DNA from: Dicaeum eximium
Taxonomy: Eukaryota > Chordata > Aves > Passeriformes > Dicaeidae
DNA: 64,000 nucleotides
Assembly: GCA_013396995.1 (NCBI GenBank)
Contig: VWZP01009941.1
Location: 430 to 64,429 of the forward strand
Reading direction: 5' to 3'
In this document: one piece after another, positions 1 to 10,300 of the stretch
Layout: each line of letters opens with the position of its first letter
Position numbering within the stretch: the stretch's first letter is position 1
Made by a program: the position numbers and the translations under genes
The notes under the pieces: generated by a model
Database searches by the model: none
The model's input: the letters and a program-made list of their open reading frames with translations, nothing else
Told to the model about the DNA's origin: nothing

Positions 1-268
1 CCTCCTCCTCCTCGTCCAGCAGCAGCCCCCCATCGGCTCCGTCCTCCTCCTCCTCGTCCCCCGTTATCTGCACCTCCTGGATCTCATCCTCCTCCTCGCC
101 CTCCTCCTCCTCGCCGGCGCTGCAGTAGCGGTGCGGGCGGGGGGCGACGCCGCGGCCGGACGGCCGGTCCCCCGCATTGTTCCCGCCGCCTCCGCCGCGT
201 CCGCCGCCCCCTCCGCCGCCGCCGCTCCACTCTCCGCCGCCGCCGCCGCTGCCAGGCATTCTCGCCAT
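1..268 (-). CDS. N-terminal coding exon of an unidentified protein, Gly-rich then acidic, cut by window edge
   Basis: A minus-strand frame opens at ATG 268-266, with a second in-frame ATG at 259-257, and stays open to position 1, giving 89 codons. An in-frame stop lies 30 codons upstream (361-359), with no other in-frame ATG between. The protein begins MARMPGSGGGGGEWSG. A Gly-rich stretch fills residues about 8-29, a basic/Pro segment (RPSGRGVAPRPHRY) follows at about 34-47, and then come clustered Glu/Asp runs separated by EIQEVQITGD at about 60-69. No signal peptide, membrane segment or folded domain is visible. Such low-complexity, acidic N-termini are common in vertebrate nuclear regulators, so a nuclear protein is a guess. 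Position over a CpG island with NRF1 and YY1 sites supports a real start. The Gly and Glu tracts are coded by repeated triplets and may vary in length. I do not recognise the gene. Confidence 0.62.
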   Translation of the reverse strand, partial: MARMPGSGGGGGEWSGGGGGGGGRGGGGGNNAGDRPSGRGVAPRPHRYCSAGEEEEGEEEDEIQEVQITGDEEEEDGADGGLLLDEEEE

Positions 269-271
269 ATT
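261..271 (-). promoter_or_regulatory. YY1-like element overlapping the start codon
   Basis: On the minus strand the sequence reads AATATGGCGAG, close to the YY1 consensus AANATGGCGGC, with its ATG being the proposed initiator codon. YY1 sites of this kind commonly lie just downstream of transcription starts in CpG-island promoters and can supply the start codon. One core position departs from consensus, so binding is inferred. Confidence 0.45.
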
Positions 272-299
272 GCCGTCTCCCTGCCAGTCCTCGGGCAGG

Positions 300-309
300 G
301 CGCATGCGC
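300..309. promoter_or_regulatory. NRF1-type site
   Basis: GCGCATGCGC is a perfect palindrome and the core of the NRF1 consensus. It lies about 30 bases upstream of the minus-strand ATG at 268, inside CpG island 1. NRF1 sites cluster near starts of CpG-island promoters, so the transcription start is probably close by. Confidence 0.6.
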
Positions 310-648
310 TATATTGGACCGCAGCGCTGGAGCGCTTTTGTGTTTTAATGACCTTCAGCTACCGGGAGGCAAAGCCGGGCTCTNCCCCGGCCCGCAGGTT
401 CCCCCGCCACCCCCGGCGCCCGTCCCACCTCCCCATCCCCGAAAAAGAAAGCACTCCGCGTGTGGAGCGGCTCTTTCGGTAGGGACGGACCGCCACCGAG
501 CTGCTACGGCGCCTCGCACCTCCTCATTCCACAGTAACTTAAACACAGACAAAAANACTGGCGGCGGCGGGGAAGGGGCGGGAGAGGTTGGGATGGATGG
601 GGAGGAGGCTGAGTCGCGCCGAGGGGGTACGGCGGGGAAGGGAGCGCT

Positions 649-671
649 ACTTACCGCGCCCGCCGCTCACC
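649..671 (-). other. Two adjacent splice-donor candidates of an upstream 5' UTR exon
   Basis: On the minus strand, GTGAGC (670-665) follows CCCGAG and GTAAGT (654-649) follows GGGCGCG. Both match the vertebrate donor consensus and are 16 bases apart. Either would end a leader exon lying to the right, at about 671-1000 or beyond. A possible matching acceptor is a pyrimidine-rich CTCCCGGTAG ending at 359, which would place the coding start in exon 2. Alternatively the ATG exon is a first exon with its own start. No transcript evidence is available. Confidence 0.4.
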
Positions 672-2213
672 TCGGGTCCGTCCCGTCGAGCAACGCTGAT
701 GNAAAACCCAAACCCCCCCACACAAAAGACTCGGGTTCTGCTTGTCCGCAGCACGGCTCAGACCTCGGTAGGATGCTGCCGGGGAGCGGGCGGAGGACCC
801 GGCCCCGTTCCCCGCCTGCCGTAGTGCCGCGACATCGCCTGCCGCCGAGCTCGCACCTTTAATCGGGCGCCCGGATTTCGGTCGAGGGGCTCGGGAGGAG
901 ACGGACGCTCGGGGCATTGCATCCGTGCGGCTCGGAGTCCGCCCGGGAACAGCCAGTTGGTAGCCGCGGCGCTCGCTTGCCTTGCGGGAGCCCCGGCGAG
1001 GTTGGCTGCGGAGAGGGAGCAATCAGGACTCGGGGGCTGACGGGCGCTCCGGGCCGCCCTCTTGCTCGCTGGGGCTGCAGACCTTAGGGCAGCCGGAGGG
1101 GCCTCGGCCCCCCCGTGCCGCCGCCGCTTCCCATCGCGCCCGCGTTCTTCCTCTGCTACCCTCTTCGGCGACGGAGCAAAACCCGAGGGGACTCCCGCAA
1201 CCGCGCCGGCATGCGGAGCCGGACCCAATAAGGCCACTTTGCGGGGCTTTTGGCGGAGGGGAGCCCCGGAGCGGCGCAGCGCGGGCGGGGGGCGCGGAGC
1301 CCCGGCTCAGCCCTGCCCCCGCCGGCCCGCGCCCCCCGCCCCGTGCGCGCCCGCGGGGCGCTCGGCCCTCGCCCGGCTCTGCCCCGGGAAGGCGGCTGGC
1401 TGCACCCTGCCTTCCTTACCCTTCCTTCCCGGGAAGGGTCCTTGGCCGGGCTGGGCTCGGGCAGGAACGAGGGCATCAGCCTACGGCCGCGCACCGCGGG
1501 GAGAGGGAGCCTGTCCCACTCGGGACGGGAGGGGACGAGATGGGTCTCCGGTGGTAGCACCCCTACTCTCCAAACCAAACTGCACCACGGAACTCCCCGT
1601 GCTATTTAGCCGGGCCATTTCTTTTATTCCGTACGATGAAATAAATATTCATTACGACTGCTGGCTACACCTGAAATTATAGCCCTAATTGCAGAGCTGT
1701 TGGCCTGAGTTACCACATTTGCTGCTTACTCATCCGTAAGAATTGCTCAGCGCCGGGCCCCAGACGTGGTGGTTCCCTTTGGGGGGGCTCGGTGCCCGCC
1801 GGTGCTGGGCGGTGCCGAACCCCGTGGCCGCTCCCCCGGGGCAGGGACCGACGGCCACGGACGGGGCGGCCCGGACAGCCGCAGCTCTCGCCGTCCGGGG
1901 AAACGTGGGATGCCAAAGAAGGGATGTGCAAATTGTTGAGCAAATTAGGCCAATTCGAAATAAATAAGCACCGCGGGAAGAGAGTCTGCCACTCCCGGGA
2001 AATAATTGAAGAGAAACCCGGCACTGTTATATTGATGTAAGCCTGGAGTAATTACACGGAGGTCAAAGTTGTTGCACGCGCTACAGAAGTTGTGCTCTCT
2101 CTGTAGTTTGAGAGCGGATTATGTTCCCTCTTAGGTCGATGGCACATATATAAAATTCTGCTTCTTTTTTTTCTTCCTATGCGCGTAAGAGGATATAAAT
2201 AAGGGTGGTTTTG

Positions 2214-2238
2214 GTTTTTTTTTCTTTTTTTTTTTTTT
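2214..2238. repeat. Poly-T low-complexity tract
   Basis: Two T runs separated by a single C, with shorter T runs just before at 2162-2173. No transposon body is attached on either side, so this is treated as simple repeat rather than a retroposon tail. Confidence 0.75.
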
Positions 2239-2920
2239 CGCTTGTCATACTTTATCTGTAACCTAATCCTGAAACAAAGTCTCAAAGACCTTCCCATGGG
2301 ATGGACCAGATGCTGAAACAAATAGCTAAAAGAAACAATACCTTGTTGTGGTTAAAAGCTAAACGCCCCAAACAAGCTCCTTTTAGGAGTGTCACAACCC
2401 ACCCTAGAAAACAGAGTACTGGAGGGCATGCAGCATAAACTTTTTTTACAGAGATTATTTTTCTTTACTGTTCCTGTAAATGCCAAAAATTACGTGATCG
2501 GCATTGACCTTTGATTCTGTCTTAAGCTCGTGGAAGCCACTTTTTTAAAAAGACCTTTTCAGAACCATATGAGTGCAAAAGGTAATTGAATATTTTTTTA
2601 ACTTTAAGAAAGATGAACACCAGGTTGACAGCTTCTGTACTTGGATGTTCATTTAATCACCATTTTCTGATTACAGGAGGTGAACTATGTTGACAGACTT
2701 GCAGATGAATATGCAGCCCGGTATACAAATAGTAAGGATAAAGGACATAAAGAACTTGCAGTGAGGTTGGAGGGGAAAAATGTATACGGAGCATCCGTAT
2801 TACACACATCAACTGGAAGCACCTCAGCAGCCAGGGGGAATTCAGAGAGTAGCAAGTGAGGTGTTCAGAGTGCTGCAGGTGCCCACAACTGGGAAGATGC
2901 ATAAGTTATATACCTGTACA

Positions 2921-2970
2921 ACCTATATGCATATAGGTAAGTTAATCACATACATATATGTTAACTTACC
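2921..2970. repeat. Overlapping palindrome and inverted repeat
   Basis: ACCTATATGCATATAGGT (2921-2938) is an 18-base perfect palindrome. Its last three bases overlap the left arm of a second structure, GGTAAGTTAA (2936-2945), whose exact reverse complement TTAACTTACC lies at 2961-2970 with a 15-base AT-rich loop. Both can form hairpins or cruciforms. No function is evident. Confidence 0.85.
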
Positions 2971-4280
2971 CATCTGTCTATGTTCCTAAAAATAGCTTTT
3001 AGCCTGGTCAGTTGTATTCCAGAAGTTTAAATCCTATTGTTCAAGCTCTCCAGTTAGATAAGGTAATCGAACTGCATTCCAAAACTGACAGAGTTGCACA
3101 AGGTTGTCTAATGTGAGCTGGCATACAACATTAAACTTACGTCCACTCCACCCTCCACGTCACTAATCAGAGGTTTATCCTGCTGAGAGCTCTGTGCAGG
3201 CATAGACAGCATTCTGCATTCTTCCCTAGGACTCAAGGCTTGAGGCTGATTCTCAAATAGCTCCTGTCCGCACTTGGAGAATACATTTCATTACTGCTGT
3301 CAGTAAAGAAGATATGAAACCCACAGAACACTAATAATGGACTGGCCTCACCAAGGATTATCCTGGTACTTGGAGATCAGTTAATACACCACAGAATGAG
3401 CATGTCAGTTTAAAAACCAAAACAACCTTCTCCATGAGTCAGTTGGTTTATCATAAAGGTAGTGCTTGTTACCACATTAGCAAATAGTTTCAGGTCTTTC
3501 TTCACTTCTTTTTTAAGCTACTCTTGCCCCTGGCCTCGCTCCTGGCAAGCAGAGATCTTGCTAGAGCTGTGTTCTTTGACAATCGGCTATTGTGCTAAAG
3601 CTTTCCACAGCCTAATTCTCCTTCAGACTAACACAATCTACTTCTCCCATAGCCTCTGCAAGTGGTTATTTCACTTACAGCCACCTAAACCTTCATGCTC
3701 TGGTGAGTCTTGGTAGGTGTTTCACCATGAGGCTTCACGAAGAACTAAGCTGGAATACCCCAAATGCCAAGAAGCAAAGAAAAACCATTGGGTCTCTTTC
3801 CTTCTTAGGATCCTGTCTAGGCATCTAGAAAAGTTTATTTTAAAAAAACAGTGCTTAAAAACAAGCTTGTGGGTTAACCCTAATGCTGGCCACCAGGCAT
3901 TTTTTAAAGAAAACAACTTTTACTCCACATACACTTTTATTGTTAGTTTAAACACAATAAACATTTTCTTTAAATGTCGTAATACGTTTTCTAAACACAA
4001 GATGTTTTCACTGTAGGGTAAGGCTATGTGGAAATTGGTATGAGAAATCCATATTGACACTAGAGAACTAGAAGGCAAATAACACTTGGGACTCTTGGAA
4101 AATTCACTTAAGGAAAAAGCATGTCCTAGAAATCCTTCTCCCACCCAGAAACATGCAGTTTTGAGATAAGCTTTTTTAGCATTTCAGAACTGTCACTTCA
4201 AGTGCTAATTCTGTTTTTATTTTACTCTTTTATTTTTGTATATGGTATTTCTAGTTGTTTCATTACTTCTTCATACTAGG

Positions 4281-4300
4281 GACAGCCAATGACAGCCAAT
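4281..4300 (+). repeat. Tandem duplicated CCAAT decamer
   Basis: GACAGCCAAT occurs twice head to tail, giving two CCAAT boxes 10 bases apart. There is no CpG island or reading frame next to it, so promoter function is not supported and a small tandem duplication is the simplest reading. Confidence 0.6.
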
Positions 4301-7300
4301 GCTAACATGTAGTGTGCTATAACAGATTTTAAATCTCCTTTAATTTAATTTTTCCTATTTCTTTTTTTTAGCATTTCCCATCTGTGTGGCAATGAAACAG
4401 CTTCATATAACTCAACAAAGGAGACATTGATTTAGTAAAGTGAGGATGTATCCATCAGCACTAAGTTGCAGCTGTTCTTAATGCATTTTAAAATACAAAA
4501 GCTATTTCACCTCTTAGATTGTCATATTATGAAATGTTAGTAGTAGTTGCGCATATCAAAGCACCAGCTACCACCCAAACCTTGTGAAACAGTGAAGGCA
4601 GCATTAAGCCAGCCCCCTTGCCAAGCTCCCTGGTGCCAATTGAAAGCCTATTTCCCCAGCATACTCCTGGTTTTTTCCCCCCTGCAGGTATTTGCCGTTA
4701 CTCACTCACTGCCTTTTTTTTTTTATCCTTTTACAAAAGCAATATTTCTGCTACTGAGGCCACAATTTGTTTCCCAATTGCTTGGTTTTCAAAATAAACC
4801 AGAGAATACCCAAGTCACCATCTTTGTAAGAAGCACACATTCAGTGCTTGGCAAATTAAAAGGCAAGACTTTGCAAATCACCTCTATTTTCAGTGTCAAG
4901 CTGCTGGAGCACTTTTGCTTCCAAAAATATAGATGAGCTATGTTGTCAGACAGCTTGGAGAGAAGCAGGTAATAAATTGCATTGTACTGCATAAAGGTTT
5001 TAAGAGTCTTTTAAAATGTGCTAGAGGTAAGTTGCCAGGAGATATATTAATGCTTTTATTTAGCTGTATTTCAGTTTGTGTTTGTCTTTGCTTCTCTGGT
5101 GTTGAGGGCACTTGAAACAATGGGCCAGTCTGTGTGGCACAGTGGTAGCTGGTTAAAGTTGCTCTAGTGGTTGTCTGATCATTTCTACGAACTACTGACA
5201 CCAAGAATCCTGGTGTGTCAGTGGCACAAATTTTGCTCTCCATGGAGCTCCAAGAACTCTTTCTATCCAGGCTGATAATTGGTTAGTTTTTAGTCCTTCT
5301 CAACTGAGTCCGTACATTCTACATGAAGGTGAGGGAAATTTAGAAAGACCAAGCCAGTAACTCAAGAAAGAGGGCTCCAAAGAGAGGGATCCCTGAGAAA
5401 CCACAAAGCTTATAGGTGCTGTAGGTGTAAGTACAAGTTTTCACTTCATTCAGTGTTTTAAGTACTATGTATTAGAGCTTAACTTTATGCTGTATTGGAT
5501 ATGGAGTTCTTGAAATCCTATTTTCTGATCATAATCTTCCAGTAAATGTTTATTTTGAATTATGAGTTCCGTCTGGAAGTCACACTGGGCTGGATGAGGT
5601 CTAGAAATACAGGGAGGGACAACTGGTTATATGATAACAAGGTCTGGCTAAGAAAACTCTTTAAACATTCCTTTAAGAAAAAAGGAAAAAAGAGGGGGAA
5701 AAAAAAGCCCGAATCCAAACAAGAATGTAATAACATGAGACTCTGAAGAAGTGCACTTTTCAACTTGTTTCTGTACCATATGGATTTTATTTTGGTTCCT
5801 TTTACCATCCCCATTGCATGACCCAAAGTTTCCGTGTTGCCATGAGGTGTGCTGGGCACTGATTCCCGCACAGGGCCAGAGGTAGAGCTTTACACCCCAT
5901 GCAACTTATTCATACCAGGCTTTTCTCAGAGCATGAGGTCCTCAAGGGACAGGACAACAGCTGGCCTACAGCCCAGCACGGAAAAGGGAATCTTCTTTTG
6001 ACTGTCACCAAGTGGCTTTAAAGCCTCTTTGTACCATTAATTCACTGTCAATATACTTTTGTTTTGATTTAGTGACTGAAATAAACTGATTATTCCCCTT
6101 TTCCACCAGTATTATGTCTGTGTCATCATGAATTTGGAAATTCCCTTTCAGGTATTTATGCAGCAAAAACCCCAGTACCAATGGTCTGTCTTCTTGGATT
6201 TTCTTTCCTCAATTGAGTTATCTCAGCTGGGTTGACACAAACCCAATTTAAGCAACTTTAGAATTGTGTGAGTTCAAAGGAAGCCCACAGAGGGTGTAAA
6301 CATACTGTTAAACAGTGTCAGAGCCCCACTCAGGCTGTCACCCGGACCCACCTCTCCGTTGCTGTCGAATTTTAAGTTAGACTAACTTGTAAAGCAGCAT
6401 TTGAGTGGAAGGGAATAAATTCATAGGTCATATGAAAGAAGAGTGCTGGGATAAAAAAAGTATAGCAGTGTTTACTGCCAGACCCCATCACCTCCTTTAT
6501 CAGCGTGGTTTAATTCATATCAAGAAAATAATGGTAGAAAATGTGGCAGAATATTAAAAAATAAGGGAAGTCCTTTATGCAAAACCACTTGCATGAACTA
6601 AATGTTCCTACTGTATCTGTTTTCAAATGAAACTGGGGGAAAAGCCTCAGGATACTGTCAGGACTTTCATTTGAGGTTTAAAGCCAGAGGCCATAAAGGA
6701 CCTTTCAGGTCTCTTTGCAGTTTGCACCTGCATTTTGCTGCATTTTAACTTACAGGCAGTAAAGCCTGGAAAAGCAGAAAACCTGAAATGGTTCAGAGAA
6801 AACAAAAAGAAAATTATAAAATTTGGTGAAAAAGACTGGATGTATTGGATGTACCTCTCTATTTTCGTCATCAGGTAATAAAACAGATGAAAAAGACCTT
6901 CTAGCATCTGGTAAGCATCCATATTGTGTAAGAGTTTGGCTTTAAAAGAACCCCAACAAACCACTTCTGCAACTGTTGAGAATGCTTAACTGCAAAGCTT
7001 TTTTGTCCAGTCTTGAACTGTACTGTGCTTTGAATAGCCTTGCTTTTTCTGTCTATGAAAGGTTAAGCTGGGCTTGAATCAAAGTTTTCTTATTTGAAGA
7101 TCAAGGCTAAAACTCAATTTCTTTTTACAGAACAAAAGGTATCATCAAATAAATCAAAATAATCTAAAAAATCCTAGAGCCAAGACTTTGCATGAATTAA
7201 ATTATACAACTGCAAGCAGGGTAGTTATTTGCTAGTAAAGACCCTGCTTTTAGTAGAAATGAGCATTGTTAAAATAAGCAAGAGAAAAATTACAAGCTCT

Positions 7301-10300
7301 TCCTTTGCCTAGGACAAAACAAGGTCACATTCGCAATTTGCAGTTCTTGATCTCTCCCTTAGCAATCTTGGCAAAGGTTTATCAAGTTATTCTGAGTAAT
7401 TTCCATCAAGTTATGAGTGTGCCACTTGCTCTGTTATGGACCTGTTCCTTCAGTTTACTCTGCTGTTTACCTGAATTGTCACACTTGGTCTTGCTGATCG
7501 GTGTTAAAAGAAAAAAAAAATAAAGCAGCGTTTAAAATCAAAGCTTCAGTGTGGAAGGATATAAAGTGTGAAATCCAGACCCATTGCTTTCATTCTGGCT
7601 TTAGTGATCATAGAAACCTGCTGTAGGGCAGGACTAATCTGCCAGAAAATTATTATTGAGCCCTGGTAACTCAGATATATGTGCAGACTTGAAAACGTTG
7701 CTCTTTGTGCCAGCTCCGAGTCCTACAAGAACCTCACATGGTATCCTCCACCTGGCTCAGAAATACGCGGCATTCCGCTGTAAAGAGGAGGAAGTTTGTT
7801 AATTCCCAAGCAGCTGAGAACAATTTAATCTCTTTCCAAACAGCCCAGCATCCTATTCCAATTGAGAGTTTCTTGGGGGATGGAGAGTTTGAAGAGCTGG
7901 TGAGAGATAATAGGGTCTTTCTTTCAAGGCCATTCCTATGGATTTGGCCTTGACAGTAGCATCTTGATAATAGGGTTGCCAAATCTCAGAGCCTCACGAT
8001 ACTTGGTTGGAATTGCCTCTTCCATATGCTGGAACTGAGAGGTTTAAAATTAGTCTTTGGCAGACAACTTTGAAACCTTGAATTACTGCTCTCTAAATAC
8101 TTGGAAATCAGGTGGCGAGCCACAGTTTTGTCATTTTAGGAAGAAGAAATTCCTGTAATTTTAAAATATTATTAAGATTTTATTCTGAACGCTGGTGGTT
8201 GGAAACTCCTGGGATTTCCCAGATAAAATTGCCTTTGAGAACTGAGCTGATAACTTGAATTGGTCGTCTGGAGAAGTCTCTAAATTACTGACTTCTTTGC
8301 CTCACATAATTTCTTAACCAAAAAATCACCGTCCAAATATCCTACACAAGCCATTTTTGCTACCTCTTGGCAATTTGTTTACAGGAGTCGAAGAATCACA
8401 AAGAACCACTTCAAGAAATTCATACCCAGATTTCTTCAAATTCTCAGAACCAAGAACTTTTTTGTTCTGATTATCAGAAGGTCTCTGCACTCAAAAATGG
8501 TTGTATAGGTATTTAAGCTAGCTGTACTTTTAAATAGACTTGCACCTGATATGGTTTCCATGGGAGCTGCTTGGTCCTTAGCCATTTGCAAACATGGCTG
8601 CTTATGTAGGTAATTAAATTAGAGTTAGTGAACACAGTGTTCTTCTGAACAGCTGACCTTCAGTCTTTCTGGCACATGGTAGTAGAGTGAAGGGAAATAC
8701 ATTCTTTCTATTGTTTACGTTTCCTGTACCACATTTGTCTTTTCCTTAAGACTAGCTAGATGTGACTTTTTGGATGCTTTACTAAAATCTCCTACTATTT
8801 CACCGTATTTTCAGCAGTTACCCTTGGATTGTTCTGCACAACTCTAGACAGAGCATTTAATCATCCTAGTCCTATTTTCATCGGAGTTCCCAAATTTTCA
8901 AGCTTTTCTTTTGTCCAGCAAGATATATTAGGCTTGGCTTACACTAAAATGTTTCACAATACTCTCTAAGAACTAGTTTTATTCAATCAGAAAGTAGTGG
9001 AGTTTAATTTCTTAGGAATGTCAGTCATATCTAAAGCAGAGAGGCAGAATTGTAGGAGCTTTGTTTGTAAAGCTAAATGGATCAAAGTGTCTGGAACAAT
9101 TTTTAATGTTTTTTGGGGGCAGGCACCATGTTTCAAAGGAAGTTATAGATTCATTTTGTTAACCCATTGTTTCAAATGAGTTTGTCAGATCCCAAATAGG
9201 CAGGGACAGGATTTTGACTACTGAATTCCAATTTGGCCACTAGTTTGGCCACCGAGGCTAATTAGGGATGGGTAGCTAGAACCCCACACGCAGCTGAATA
9301 AACTAGAAAAATCCTGATGTCCTACTGAGGTCAGCAGCATTAATTAGCATCCACAGGCAGGAAATCTGTTTGAACCTGCCTGCTTTGCTTCCTGGCTTTG
9401 ATCACATCCAAACTCATACAGGAAAATGATTCTGAGGCTACATCAAGCCAGAAGCACATGGTGGGATGCTCATGGGCTAGCCTGTCCACCCAGGACTTTT
9501 ATAATCATTCTCACTTACTGGGGCTGCTGAAATTTTGTTGTATGGAGGACACAAACCCAGAGGTCTTTTGGCTGCTCAACAGAACGAGTTTGACCCTTGC
9601 AGAGGTACCTTTTGCCTGGCTCTTAAGCTCTGTGAAGTCCAAGAAGCCTGGTAGTATTCGAGGAAGTCATGTAGAGAATTCCAGCTCTCTGCAGTAGTAC
9701 CAGAAAGACACAGAAGCTACAAACCTCCTCCACGTTGGGGAATTTTGCCAGGCCTTCATTTCTTTATACTTTCTGTCCACAAACTCTGAGCTTTCATGAA
9801 GCTTCTCCCTAGCACCATGGACAAATGCCACTACCTCCCTTCTCTGTGCTGCTCAAAAGCCCACCTGAGGTATAGGCTGAAATATCTGAAAGCTTATAGT
9901 GCTTTATCTCCTGGTCAATAGAACTATTTCAAAATTAAGAAGTAAGAAAAGTTTTCACCATTTGAAAGCTTCAGAAAAAGTAAAGCAACATTTTCCAGCA
10001 TAATTTGAACATAAGCACTGTGGTATTTGTATTAGGCAAGTTTCCTCCACACAATACATCAGTAATAATACATTTTTAAATGAAAGGCAGCAAATATTGG
10101 CCCTACAGTAGTCGTTTCTCAAATTCCTATGCATAAATTATTATTTTAATAGCAGTAGGCAAGCTATCACTTGCCTGTATGAAAGATTTATCCTTCATTT
10201 TAACCTCAGAGAGAGAATCATTCCTCTCAATTTTTTCTGCTTTGCAGAAAGGACATGAAACAAACAGAAAATGTTGTGAATGTTCTACAACTTCAACTGG

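Larger units (their letters stand above)
1..1905 (-). promoter_or_regulatory. CpG island 1, promoter region of a minus-strand gene
   Basis: CpG dinucleotides are dense from the window edge to about 1560, with a second GC-rich block at about 1750-1905, then drop abruptly into AT-rich DNA. Vertebrate CpG islands of this size normally mark promoters. It contains the start codon of a minus-strand reading frame (268), an NRF1-type palindrome (300-309), a YY1-like element over the ATG, and splice-donor-like sites pointing leftward (655 and 671). Many long open frames cross this block on both strands, but they follow from GC-rich, stop-poor composition. Single unresolved bases occur at 384, 556 and 702. 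The transcription start cannot be placed from sequence alone. Confidence 0.85.

Noticed and set aside
131..1682. Several 100-240 codon frames in CpG island 1 on both strands
   Set aside because: Ala/Pro/Arg/Gly-rich translations in all frames are typical of CpG islands. Only the minus-strand frame at 1-268 has upstream stop, start context and promoter motifs in its favour.
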